Shown here: positions 29,563 through 37,684 of the stretch, piece by piece
How positions within the stretch are numbered: the stretch's first letter is position 1
Layout: every line of letters starts with the position of its first letter
Assembly (NCBI RefSeq): GCF_902652685.1
Contig: NZ_CACRUY010000003.1
Coordinates: forward strand, 62,001 to 126,000
Length of the DNA: 64,000 nucleotides
From: Mycobacterium sp. Marseille-P9652
Lineage (GTDB): Bacteria; Actinomycetota; Actinomycetes; Mycobacteriales; Mycobacteriaceae
Direction: 5' to 3'
Notes under the pieces: generated by a model
Database searches by the model: none
Told to the model about the DNA's origin: nothing
Seen by the model: the letters and a program-made list of their open reading frames with translations, nothing else
Program-made: the position numbers and the translations under genes

Positions 29563-30393
29563 ATGCCGACGATCGACATTAGTGCCGGAACCATCCATTA
29601 CGAAGCAACCGGACCCGAATCCGGCAGACCGGTGGTGTTCGTCCACGGCTACATGATGGGCGGCCAATTGTGGCGCGAGGTAAGCCAACGACTCGCCGGT
29701 CGCGGGTTGCGCTGCATCGCTCCCACCTGGCCGCTGGGGGCGCATCCCGAACCACTGCGCCGCGGCGCGGACCGCACGATCGCGGGCGTGGCCGGCATCG
29801 TCGCCGAGACGCTGGCCGCCCTCGACCTGCGGGACGTCGTGCTCGTCGGCAACGACACCGGCGGGGTGGTCACCCAACTCGTCGCCGTCCATCACGCCGA
29901 GCGTCTCGGGGCGCTGGTGCTCACGAGTTGCGATGCGTTCGAACACTTCCCGCCGCCGGTCCTCAAGCCGGTGATCCTGGCGGCCAAGTCCAAGACGACC
30001 TTCAAGGCGGTCGCGCAGGCCATGCGCGTGCCCGCCGCGCGCAAGCGCGCCTTCGACGGCCTCGCGCACACCAACATCGACTCCCTGACCGAGGAATGGG
30101 TGCGGCCGGGGCTGTCGAACCCGGCGATCACCGAGGACCTGCGCCAGTTCACGCTGTCGCTGCGCACCGAGGTCACCACCGCGGTGGCGGCCCGCCTGCA
30201 CGAGGTCGGCGTGCCGACGCTCGTCGCCTGGTCGGCCGGCGATGTGTTCTTCGAACAGGAGGACGGCCGGCGGCTCGCGGCCATCATTCCCGGCGCGCGC
30301 CTGGAAGTGATCGCGGGAGCGCGCACGTTCTCGATGCTCGACCAGCCGGACCGCCTCGCCGACCTGCTCTCCGCGGTCGCGGTGCGCGCCTAG
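29563..30393 (+). CDS. Alpha/beta-hydrolase fold protein, haloalkane dehalogenase-like
   Basis: A 276-residue alpha/beta-hydrolase. The oxyanion region is VVFVHGYMMGG (about residue 24) and the nucleophile elbow is LVGNDTGGVV (Asp, about 96), the GxDxG type of haloalkane dehalogenases and epoxide hydrolases. A candidate acid is Asp in WSAGDVFFEQEDG (about 227). Where a catalytic His is expected the sequence reads AGARTFSMLDQPDRLADLL, with Arg-Thr and no His. So this may be an atypical hydrolase or a non-catalytic binder. ATG 29563 has GGGAG upstream. It is divergent from the TetR gene and probably repressed by it. Confidence 0.8.
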   Translation: MPTIDISAGTIHYEATGPESGRPVVFVHGYMMGGQLWREVSQRLAGRGLRCIAPTWPLGAHPEPLRRGADRTIAGVAGIVAETLAALDLRDVVLVGNDTGGVVTQLVAVHHAERLGALVLTSCDAFEHFPPPVLKPVILAAKSKTTFKAVAQAMRVPAARKRAFDGLAHTNIDSLTEEWVRPGLSNPAITEDLRQFTLSLRTEVTTAVAARLHEVGVPTLVAWSAGDVFFEQEDGRRLAAIIPGARLEVIAGARTFSMLDQPDRLADLLSAVAVRA

Positions 30394-30456
30394 CATGGTT
30401 CGCACTTCGCGGGCGTGACGCCACGGCGGGAATCGAGCGAAATCTCGCCCTGGCGT

Positions 30457-30462
30457 TACGCT
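30457..30462 (+). promoter_or_regulatory. -10 box (TACGCT) of a leaderless SDR transcript
   Basis: TACGCT fits TANNNT and ends 7 nt before the ATG at 30470, with no Shine-Dalgarno sequence between. Confidence 0.5.
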
Positions 30463-30469
30463 CGCGGGC

Positions 30470-31222
30470 ATGCAGACACCACTACACGGCCGACGGATAC
30501 TGGTCACCGGTGGGGCGACCGGTATCGGCGCGGCCGCCGTCGAGGTGCTCGCCGCGGCGTGCGCCCACGTCGCCGCGACGTACCACAACACCGAGCCGCC
30601 CGAGGGGCTCGCGGCCACCTGGCTACGCTGCGACGTCCGCGACCCCGACGCCGTAGCCGCAATGGTGGCCGAAGCCGCCGATCGGCTGGGCGGCCTCGAC
30701 GTTCTGGTCAACGCCGCCGGGCTGTGGCAGGCGGGCATTCCCGGGTACATCGGCGCCGACGACATCTCGTTCCTGCTGGACACCAACGTCAAGGCCACGA
30801 TCCTCACCAACCAGGCCGCGTATGCCGTCATGAAGGGACAAGGCGGCCGGATCATCAACTTCGGCTCGTCGGAAGCCATTATGGGCAGCCCGATCTCGGC
30901 CGTGTACGCCGCCACGAAGGGCGCCGTGCAGGCGTGGACGCGATCTGCCGCCAAGGCCTGGGCCGCCGACAAGGTCACCGTGAACGCGCTGGCGCCGGCG
31001 GTGCAGACGCCCGGCTCCGACCGGTTCCGGGAGTTCCTCGGGCCCGAGGCCGGTGCGCTGATCGACCAGCAGATGCAGATGATGATCCCGCTGGGCGGGA
31101 AGCTCGGTGACCCCGCGCGCGACGTCGGCCCGATGCTGGTGTTCCTCTCCGGCGAAGGATCCGGCTTCATCACCGGGCAGCTGCTGGCCGTGGACGGCGG
31201 CCTGATGATGGTGGGTGGGTAG
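30470..31222 (+). CDS. Short-chain dehydrogenase/reductase (FabG-like)
   Basis: A 250-residue classical SDR. Cofactor motif GGATGIGAAAVEVL lies at residues 14-27, then LVNAAG (about 83) and LLDTNVKA. The catalytic Ser is in IINFGSSEA (about 131-139) and Tyr/Lys in YAATKGAVQAW (about 145). The C-terminus reads FITGQLLAVDGGLMMVGG. The likely reaction is NAD(P)-dependent oxidation or reduction of a hydroxy or keto group. The gene ends 11 bp before the acyl-CoA synthetase and is probably in an operon with it, fitting a role in degrading a lipid-like compound before CoA activation. Confidence 0.9.
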   Translation: MQTPLHGRRILVTGGATGIGAAAVEVLAAACAHVAATYHNTEPPEGLAATWLRCDVRDPDAVAAMVAEAADRLGGLDVLVNAAGLWQAGIPGYIGADDISFLLDTNVKATILTNQAAYAVMKGQGGRIINFGSSEAIMGSPISAVYAATKGAVQAWTRSAAKAWAADKVTVNALAPAVQTPGSDRFREFLGPEAGALIDQQMQMMIPLGGKLGDPARDVGPMLVFLSGEGSGFITGQLLAVDGGLMMVGG

Positions 31223-31233
31223 GGTTTACGCCG

Positions 31234-32868
31234 ATGACCGACGACACGATCCAGGCGTTGCTGCGCAAGCGGATGTCCGACCCGGCAACCGCCGTCAAAC
31301 ACCATGACGTGCAATGGTCTTGGACCGAGTACCTGGCGCAGGCGGCGGCCCGGGCCGCGGCGTTGATCGACGCCGCCGACCGCGACCGGCCGATGCACGT
31401 CGGCGTGCTGCTGGGCAATACCCCCGAGATGCTGGCCCAGATGGCGGCCGCCGGGCTGGGCGGTTACGTGCTGTGCGGCCTGAACACGACCCGGCGCGGC
31501 GAGGCGCCGGCCGCCGACGTCCGCCGCGCCGACTGCCAGTTCGTGGTCACCGACGCCGAACACTGGCCGCTGCTCGAGGGGCTCGACCTCGGCGGCACCC
31601 GCATCCTGGACGCCTCGACGCCGCAGTGGACCGAATTCCTCGGCGGCGCGGGTGATTTCGTCCCGCATCGGGATGTCACGCCGATGGACGCGTTCATGAT
31701 GATCTTCACCTCGGGAACCAGCGGAAACCCCAAGGCGGTGCAGGTGTCTCACCTGATGGCCACATTCGCCGGACTCAGTCTGGTCGAGCGGTTCGCCCTC
31801 ACCCAGCAGGACACCTGTTATGTGTCCATGCCCCTGTTTCATTCGAACGCCGTCGTGGCGGGGTGGTCGCCGGCGGTCGTGTCCGGCGCCGCCATTGTGC
31901 CGGCGAAGTTCTCGGCCACGCAGTTCCTCGACGAAGTGCGCCGGTACGGCGCCACCTACATGAACTACGTCGGCAAACCGCTCGCCTACATCCTCGCGAC
32001 CGCCGAGCGCCCCGACGACGCCGACAACCCGCTGCGGGTGGCGTTCGGAAACGAGGCCAACGACAAGGACATCGAGGAATTCAGCCGCCGCTTCGGCGTG
32101 CAGGTCGAAGACGGCTTCGGTTCGACCGAGAACGCCGTCATCGTGATCCGCGAGCCGGGGACGCCGAAGGGCTCGATCGGCAGGGGTGTCGACGGCGTCG
32201 CCGTCTACAACAGCGACACCGTCACCGAGTGCGCGATCGCGCGCTTCGACGATCGGGGCGCGCTGGCCAACGCCGACGAAGCGGTGGGCGAACTGGTCAA
32301 CACGATGGGGTCGGGCTTCTTCACCGGGTACTACAACGACCCCGACGCGAACGCCGAACGGATGCGCCACGGCATGTACTGGTCCGGGGACCTCGCGTAC
32401 AAGGACGCCGACGGCTGGATCTACCTCGCGGGCCGCACCGCCGACTGGATGCGGGTGGACGGCGAGAACCTGGCCGCGGCGCCGATCGAGCGGATCCTGC
32501 TGCGGCACAGCGCAATAAACCGGGTCGCGGTGTACGCCGTCCCCGACGAACGGGTGGGCGACCAGGTGATGGCGGCGATCGTGCTCAACGAGGGCCGCAC
32601 GCTGGGCCCCGACGAGTTCGAAGCCTTCCTCGATGCGCAGCCCGACCTGTCCCCCAAGGCGCGCCCCCGCTACGTCCGCCTCGCCGCCGACCTGCCCAGC
32701 ACCGCCACCCACAAGGTGCTCAAGCGCCAGCTGACCGCCGAGGGCACGGGGGTGCCGCACGGTGAGACGCTGTGGGAGCGCGAACCCCGCGGCACGGCAT
32801 ATCGGGACGCTACGGATCGCGGGGTGTCCGGCGCCGGATCTGCCCCTTCGGCCGTCGCACCCGTTTGA
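31234..32868 (+). CDS. Acyl-CoA synthetase (FadD-type)
   Basis: An AMP-forming fatty acid/carboxylic acid CoA ligase of 544 residues. The phosphate loop is MMIFTSGTSGNPKAVQ (about 155-170), the adenylate motif is EDGFGSTENAV (about 291), the hinge region is YWSGDLAYKDADGWIYLAGRT (about 383-403) and the late Lys region is TATHKVLKRQL (about 491). It would turn a free acid into an acyl-AMP and then an acyl-CoA. In general form it resembles mycobacterial FadD1/FadD17-like proteins; I do not assign a number. It follows an SDR by 11 bp. Its last 59 bp overlap the convergent PadR gene, so the C-terminal ~20 residues are antisense-coded with it. Confidence 0.9.
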   Translation: MTDDTIQALLRKRMSDPATAVKHHDVQWSWTEYLAQAAARAAALIDAADRDRPMHVGVLLGNTPEMLAQMAAAGLGGYVLCGLNTTRRGEAPAADVRRADCQFVVTDAEHWPLLEGLDLGGTRILDASTPQWTEFLGGAGDFVPHRDVTPMDAFMMIFTSGTSGNPKAVQVSHLMATFAGLSLVERFALTQQDTCYVSMPLFHSNAVVAGWSPAVVSGAAIVPAKFSATQFLDEVRRYGATYMNYVGKPLAYILATAERPDDADNPLRVAFGNEANDKDIEEFSRRFGVQVEDGFGSTENAVIVIREPGTPKGSIGRGVDGVAVYNSDTVTECAIARFDDRGALANADEAVGELVNTMGSGFFTGYYNDPDANAERMRHGMYWSGDLAYKDADGWIYLAGRTADWMRVDGENLAAAPIERILLRHSAINRVAVYAVPDERVGDQVMAAIVLNEGRTLGPDEFEAFLDAQPDLSPKARPRYVRLAADLPSTATHKVLKRQLTAEGTGVPHGETLWEREPRGTAYRDATDRGVSGAGSAPSAVAPV

Positions 32869-33460
32869 CGGGATCCTGCGTTGTGCCCGAAGCGATTTCG
32901 TCGCGCAGTTGAGCGATGTTCGAGATCTCCGCGTACAGGCCGCGGATGGAGTAGTCGAGCACCGCGAGGGAGAAGCGCTGCTCCGGGTCGTCGGTGATGC
33001 CGAGATCGCGCGAGCGCTGCCGCGACCACAGCGCCTCGTCCAGCCGGGCCCGCGTCGCCTCGAGATGCCGGTCGAGGAGGTCCACGACGTGTTCGGGGTT
33101 CTCGCCGCGCGCGAGCCACGTCTGCAGGATGACGGGGTGCTTGATGACGACGCGCTCCTGCTCCGGGAAGTACTGGAGCCAGCGGCGCAACGCGTCGAGT
33201 CCTTCATCGGTGGTTTCGTACACTGTGATGGCGCGCTTGCCGGACTGGACTCCGGTCTCGCGGGCCAGGCCGCGGTCCTGCAATCGGCTCAGCTCGCGCC
33301 GCACGTGGCTGACCGACGGCGACCAGTAGAAGTGGCCCACCGACAGTTCGGCACGCGTCTTGATCTCGCCGGCCGTGAGCTGCTCGTCGTTGGCCGCGAG
33401 CACGCCCAGAACGAGGTAGGCGGTGACCGGCAGGTCGTCGCCGAAGCGGTTGCGGCTCAT
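32810..33460 (-). CDS. PadR-family transcriptional regulator
   Basis: A 216-residue PadR-type regulator. The winged HTH spans about residues 12-85: TAYLVLGVLAANDEQLTAGE, then VGHFYWSPSVSHVRRELSRLQDRG and a wing with ITVYETTDEGLDAL. The C-terminal helical part (about 95-195) is the usual PadR coiled dimer domain. A basic tail RRPKGQIRRRTPRD ends the protein. Its ATG overlaps the stop of the DUF35 gene by 4 bp, so it is the last gene of the thiolase operon; a regulator translated from the operon's own mRNA suggests autoregulation. The 3' end overlaps the acyl-CoA synthetase gene by 59 bp. Confidence 0.88.
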   Translation of the reverse strand: MSRNRFGDDLPVTAYLVLGVLAANDEQLTAGEIKTRAELSVGHFYWSPSVSHVRRELSRLQDRGLARETGVQSGKRAITVYETTDEGLDALRRWLQYFPEQERVVIKHPVILQTWLARGENPEHVVDLLDRHLEATRARLDEALWSRQRSRDLGITDDPEQRFSLAVLDYSIRGLYAEISNIAQLRDEIASGTTQDPVKRVRRPKGQIRRRTPRDP

Positions 33461-33885
33461 GGTGACCCGGTGAAGTAGGGCTGAAAATAGGGCAAAGTCA
33501 CGTCATTGCCCACGGCGTGGAACTCCACCCGCACGCGCATGCCGATCCTCAGCGTGTCGGGCGCGACGCCCACGATATTGGTGAGCATCTGGTAGCCCTC
33601 GTCCAGGGTGACGATGGCCGGCGCATAGGGGGGTGCGAACTCCGCGGTCACCGGCCGGTGCACCACCGTCCAGCTGTACACCTCGCCGAGGCCGTCGCTG
33701 CGCGTCCAGCGCACCTCTGACGAAAGGCACTGCCGGCAGTGCTCGGTGGGCGGGAAGTTCGACGCGCCGCAGTCCGCGCAGCGCTGGTAGCGCAGTTCCC
33801 CGGACCGGCAGCCGTCCCAGAAGGGGACGCTCAGCTGGCTGCTCGCGTGCGGAACGGGGCCCCGCTGGGGCCGGAGCGCGGTCAT
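33457..33885 (-). CDS. DUF35 Zn-ribbon/OB-fold protein, thiolase partner
   Basis: A 142-residue protein of the DUF35 family. A rubredoxin-like zinc ribbon is visible: RCADCGASNFPPTEHCRQC (about residues 35-53, four Cys). An OB-fold with VYSWTVVHRPVTAEFAPPYA follows (about 70-90), then GVAPDTLRIGMRVRVEFHAV. Family members bind acyl-CoA and pair with thiolase-like proteins to form condensing or retro-aldol enzymes (Ltp2 with the DUF35 domain of ChsH2 in cholesterol breakdown). ATG 33885 overlaps the stop of the thiolase gene (ATGA, 33882-33885), a strong sign of a complex. Confidence 0.9.
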   Translation of the reverse strand: MTALRPQRGPVPHASSQLSVPFWDGCRSGELRYQRCADCGASNFPPTEHCRQCLSSEVRWTRSDGLGEVYSWTVVHRPVTAEFAPPYAPAIVTLDEGYQMLTNIVGVAPDTLRIGMRVRVEFHAVGNDVTLPYFQPYFTGSP

Positions 33886-35036
33886 CGCGGTTCGTCTCCC
33901 AGGATCAGGACCGTGGTGAACAGGGCGCCCGCTCCCCCGTTGCTGCACAACGCGATATGCGCGTCGGGCACCTGCAGGTCACCGGCCTCACCGCGCAGCT
34001 GCTGCACGGCCCGGATGGCCCGCTGCATCATCTGCGGATTGGAGCCCGCGTGGCTGAAGGACATTGTGCCTCCGTCCGTGGTGATGGGGTGGCTGCCGTC
34101 GATGGCGATGTGGCCATCGGCGACGAACGGACCGCCCTCGCCGTCCCCGCAGAATCCGAAAGCCTCGAGCTGCCGGATGATCTCGAACGAGAACGGGTCG
34201 TAGAGCTCGAGGACGTCGACGTCGCCGGGGCCCAGCCCGGCGTGGGCGAACGCGCACTGGGCCGCGCGCCGTCCGACGACGCCGTTCACGTCATCGCCGC
34301 GCCGCCCGGCGAGGTCCCAGGCGGGCGGGTGCTGATACGACGGGCCGTGGAAGTCGGCGCCGCTGCCGAGCACGTAGATCGGCCGGCCCGCGGTGTCGAC
34401 CGTCTCGATGTTCGCCACGACCAGTGCGCACCCACCCTCGGAGGTGGTCGCGCAGTCGAGCAGGTGGAACGGTTCGGCGATGGGCCGCGACGCGGTGATG
34501 TCGTCCGGCGTGAAGGGGCCTCTCTGGTAGTACACCGCTTCGGGGTTGCGCGACCCGTTGTTGCGGATGGTCGCGGCCACGAGCGAAAGCTGTTCCCGCG
34601 TAGTGCCGTAGGTGTGCATGTGCCGCCGCGCGATCAGGGCGAACTCGGCCGCCGTGAACATGCCCCAGGGGGCGACGAACTCGTTCTCGGGCCGGGTCCA
34701 CGGGGCGGTGGCCTGGTGGTCGCGGTATTCGCCGGCCTGCGCGGCGACCAGCACCACTACGTCCGCCATCCCGTGCTCGATCGCCGTGGCCGCCTCGGTG
34801 ATCATGCCGACGCCGAAGCCGAGACCCTGCCAGGCCGGCCCGAGGCGCAGGTCGTAGATCAGCGCGGTCGACAGCGGACCGGCGCTGATCCCGTCGACGT
34901 GGTCGAGGGTGAGGCCGGCGTCGTCGAGCGCGCCCCGAATCGCCTTCAGCGCCAGGCTTCGTGACGTCTCACCGTCGAGGCGTCGCCCCTGCCGTGTGTT
35001 GTGCACGCCGACGATCGCCGCCGTTCTAGTTTTCAT
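33882..35036 (-). CDS. Thiolase-like lipid-transfer protein (Ltp2/SCP2-thiolase family)
   Basis: A 384-residue thiolase-fold protein. The N-terminal half (VDGISAGPLSTALIYDLRLG, then TEAATAIEHGMADVVVLVAA) lacks the nucleophilic Cys that degradative thiolases carry before the long helix. The C-terminal half keeps GGTMSFSHAGSNPQM (His region, about 340) and LCSNGGAGALFTTVLIL. Together with the coupled DUF35 gene this fits the Ltp2-type retro-aldolases, which cleave beta-hydroxyacyl-CoA side chains, better than a true thiolase; this is inference. The start overlaps the small unknown gene upstream by 11 bp. The operon also holds a double CoA-transferase and an amidohydrolase. Confidence 0.85.
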   Translation of the reverse strand: MKTRTAAIVGVHNTRQGRRLDGETSRSLALKAIRGALDDAGLTLDHVDGISAGPLSTALIYDLRLGPAWQGLGFGVGMITEAATAIEHGMADVVVLVAAQAGEYRDHQATAPWTRPENEFVAPWGMFTAAEFALIARRHMHTYGTTREQLSLVAATIRNNGSRNPEAVYYQRGPFTPDDITASRPIAEPFHLLDCATTSEGGCALVVANIETVDTAGRPIYVLGSGADFHGPSYQHPPAWDLAGRRGDDVNGVVGRRAAQCAFAHAGLGPGDVDVLELYDPFSFEIIRQLEAFGFCGDGEGGPFVADGHIAIDGSHPITTDGGTMSFSHAGSNPQMMQRAIRAVQQLRGEAGDLQVPDAHIALCSNGGAGALFTTVLILGDEPR

Positions 35037-35349
35037 CCGCGACCACCCCCAGATAGGTGCCGACGATGTCGTAGTCCCGCCCGTCCCGGCGGATGCGGCC
35101 GATCGTGGTGGCTCGGGCCGGCGCGGTTCCGGCCTCTACGACGTCGATTCGCACGTCCACGGGGCGCGCGGTTTCGGGATCGGTGATCTCGACGACCATC
35201 GCCACGGCGCGCTCGGCTTCGTCCCAGTCGACGCCGGTGATGCGGTGGCGGGCGGTCAACTCCATCACCACCGAATCCTGGCGCACCAAAAACCGGACAG
35301 CAGCGCACAATTCGCCCGCGCGCGGCGGCACGCACAGGGTGACCGCCAT
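35026..35349 (-). CDS. Small protein of unknown function in the thiolase operon
   Basis: I do not recognise this 107-residue protein. It is predicted to be mostly beta strands (VVMELTARHRITGV, RAVAMVVEITDPE, PVDVRIDVVEAG, TTIGRIRRDGRDYDIVGTYL) with no membrane segment and no obvious metal motif. It begins one base after the CoA-transferase stop codon ends and overlaps the thiolase start by 11 bp, so it is translated with them. A role as a small subunit or ligand-binding partner of the thiolase/DUF35 pair is possible but not shown. Confidence 0.7.
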   Translation of the reverse strand: MAVTLCVPPRAGELCAAVRFLVRQDSVVMELTARHRITGVDWDEAERAVAMVVEITDPETARPVDVRIDVVEAGTAPARATTIGRIRRDGRDYDIVGTYLGVVADEN

Positions 35350-35350
35350 G

Positions 35351-37681
35351 TCACAGGCCCCTGGGCCGGCTGCTGATCGCGCCGGCCTCGTGCAGCTCGG
35401 CCAGGCCCGATTCGGCGTGCCCCAGCAGGCCGGTCAGGACCTCGGCGGTGTGCTGACCGTACAGCGGCGGGACGCGGCGAATCCAGCGCCGCGGCCTGCC
35501 GGCGAACGCGAACGGCATGCCGGTACACAGGAAGGATCCGGCCACGGGGTGGTCGATCCGTTCCCAGAAGCCGCGCGCGAGCAGCTGTGGGTCGGTCAGC
35601 AGCGCCCCGGCCGGCGTCACAGGCGCGGCCGCCACGCCGCGCCCGCGCAGCGCCTCGACCGCCTCGGCCGGCGAGCGCCGGGCGGCCCAGGCCGAGATCA
35701 GCTTGTCCAACTCGTCGGCGCGGTCCCGCCACTCCGACTCGGCGAGAGGAGGAGCCCCGATCAGGGTCGCCAACCCGGTTCGCGCGGCGTCGTCCAGGGC
35801 GGCCAGCGCGATCCACTCGTCGTCACCCGCACAGGGATACACGCCCTGAGGAGTCGCGCCGGGACCTCGGTTGCCGTTGCGGCGCAGCTCGATTCCGCTG
35901 CCGGAGTACTCCAGCAGCATCTCGGCGGCCACGTTCAGCGCCGACTCCACCATCGTCGCCTCCACCCGCATGCCCACGCCGAGCCGGTCGCGGACGACCA
36001 GCGCGGCGACCGCCGCGAAGGCGGCGTGCAGCCCCGCGATCGGGTCGCACACGCCGCGCGGGATCACCGGCGGGCCGTCCGCGTGCCCCGTCATCCACGC
36101 CATTCCGGTTGCCTGCTCCATGGTCTGGGCGAAGCCGACGCGGTCGCGCCAGGGGCCGTCGAGGCCGAACGCCGGCATCCGGACCATGACGGCGCGGGGA
36201 TTGGCCGCCCGCACGGTGTCCCATTCCAGTCCGAAGTTCTCCATCACCCGCGGCGAGAAGTTCTCGATGACGAGATCGCTTGCCGCGATGAGCCGCAGGG
36301 CGATCGCTCGCCCGGCGGCGGTGCCGAGCTCCGCGGTGATGCCGCGCTTGTTGTTGTTGCTGCACAAGAAGACCGGGCCCCACTCCCACCACCGGTCCCA
36401 GGTGGGCGGGCGGCCGCCGGCGAACCGCAGCCCGTCGGGCCGGCGCACCCCCTCGATCTTGACGACGTCGGCGCCCAGCGCGCCGAGCAGCTGGGTGGCG
36501 ACCGGCCCCGCCCAGAAGGCGGTGAAGTCGGCGATCCGGATGTCCGCCAACGGGAGTACGTCCGAAGCGGTTTCCGTTAGGGCCGCACGCGGCGGCCAGT
36601 GGACGCGGCCGTTGTCGGCGCCGAGGGCGGGCGGATGGCCGGGCGGCCGGGTGAGGATGGCGTCGCTGCGATAGGGCACGCGCGGCTGCAGCGCCCCGCT
36701 GCCCGGCTCGACGAACACCCCCCGCTCGACAAAGTGGTCGATCGTGGGCAGCGTGGCGGGGGTCGCGATGGGCGCCACGGGGATCCGGAAGGCCACCGCG
36801 AGGTCGACTATTTCGTCGGTGGTGCGCCTTCGGGTCCAGCGGGTGACCATGTCCAGGAACTCGTCGCGGCGCGCGACCCGCCCGTCGAACGACGCGAACC
36901 CGTCATCGCCGACCAGGTCGGCGCGGTCGATCATCACCAGGAAGTCCTGGAATTGCTGGGCGGTGATGGTGCAGAAGCCGACCATGCCGTCGGCCGTGGG
37001 AACGATCGACGGCAACTCCAGGCTGCGTTGCTGCAGAGGGGAATCCGCGCCCAGGACGCTTGACGACATGGCCGACAGTCCGCCCATCGCAATGGCCATC
37101 GCCTCGTACGTGGAAACGTCGACGACCTCGCCCCGGCCGGTCCGCAGGGCGTGCCGGGTGGCGGCCGCCGCGACGGCTGCGGCGAACGTGCCCGCCAGCC
37201 ATTCACCGAGGCGGCCCCCGGCCTGGACCGGTTCGTCGCCGGGCCAGCCACGGCCGTGAATCGACCCGCACAGCGCCTGCAGGATGAACTCGTTGGCGAC
37301 GAGCTGCTGGTCGACGTAGGGACCCGACGTCCCGAACGGCGTCACGGCGACCACCACGGCGGCGGGGCCGGTGCGCCGAGAGATGTCACCGAGGGTCCAC
37401 CCGTCGGTCAGGTCCGTGAGCACGACGTCGGCGCCGCGCAGCAGCGCCGCAACCTCGTCCTCGTCGCGGTTGACAATCGACTTCTTGCCGGCGGCGAGGT
37501 AGGCGAACAAGGCGCCAGGCGGCCCACCCGCCGACCAGCACCGCATCGAATCTCCCCGTCCTGACTCGACTTTCACCACGTCGGCGCCCGCGTCGGCGAG
37601 CATCTTGCCGCAGTACGACACCGGGATGCCGTTGGACAGCTCCACCACGCGCCAGTCGGCGAACGGCGCTTGGGCTTCCAC
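35351..37681 (-). CDS. Tandem class III CoA-transferase (CaiB/BaiF, two domains fused)
   Basis: A 776-residue protein made of two CaiB/BaiF-type halves (about residues 1-365 and 375-776), where single-domain family members are ~400. Both begin with the typical LADAGADVVKVESGRGD or LGALGADVVKIEGVRRPDG. The second half keeps the catalytic Asp region VCDPIAGLHAAFAAV (about 540). The matching place in the first half reads AGGRLGEWLAGTFAAA, Glu in place of Asp. It would move CoA between acyl groups, one half perhaps being structural. It starts 3 bp after the amidohydrolase and ends one base before the small unknown, in one operon. Confidence 0.88.
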   Translation of the reverse strand: MEAQAPFADWRVVELSNGIPVSYCGKMLADAGADVVKVESGRGDSMRCWSAGGPPGALFAYLAAGKKSIVNRDEDEVAALLRGADVVLTDLTDGWTLGDISRRTGPAAVVVAVTPFGTSGPYVDQQLVANEFILQALCGSIHGRGWPGDEPVQAGGRLGEWLAGTFAAAVAAAATRHALRTGRGEVVDVSTYEAMAIAMGGLSAMSSSVLGADSPLQQRSLELPSIVPTADGMVGFCTITAQQFQDFLVMIDRADLVGDDGFASFDGRVARRDEFLDMVTRWTRRRTTDEIVDLAVAFRIPVAPIATPATLPTIDHFVERGVFVEPGSGALQPRVPYRSDAILTRPPGHPPALGADNGRVHWPPRAALTETASDVLPLADIRIADFTAFWAGPVATQLLGALGADVVKIEGVRRPDGLRFAGGRPPTWDRWWEWGPVFLCSNNNKRGITAELGTAAGRAIALRLIAASDLVIENFSPRVMENFGLEWDTVRAANPRAVMVRMPAFGLDGPWRDRVGFAQTMEQATGMAWMTGHADGPPVIPRGVCDPIAGLHAAFAAVAALVVRDRLGVGMRVEATMVESALNVAAEMLLEYSGSGIELRRNGNRGPGATPQGVYPCAGDDEWIALAALDDAARTGLATLIGAPPLAESEWRDRADELDKLISAWAARRSPAEAVEALRGRGVAAAPVTPAGALLTDPQLLARGFWERIDHPVAGSFLCTGMPFAFAGRPRRWIRRVPPLYGQHTAEVLTGLLGHAESGLAELHEAGAISSRPRGL

Positions 37682-37684
37682 CGG

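Noticed and set aside
29515-33207. A 1,230-codon open frame on the minus strand covering a hydrolase, an SDR and an acyl-CoA synthetase
   Set aside because: It is antisense to three genes with clear motifs, has low-complexity His/Arg/Gly-rich composition and no domain; such long shadow frames are common in GC-rich DNA.
33882-35036. Ordinary degradative thiolase
   Set aside because: The expected nucleophilic Cys before the long N-terminal helix is absent and a DUF35 partner is coupled, so a retro-aldolase-like role fits better.
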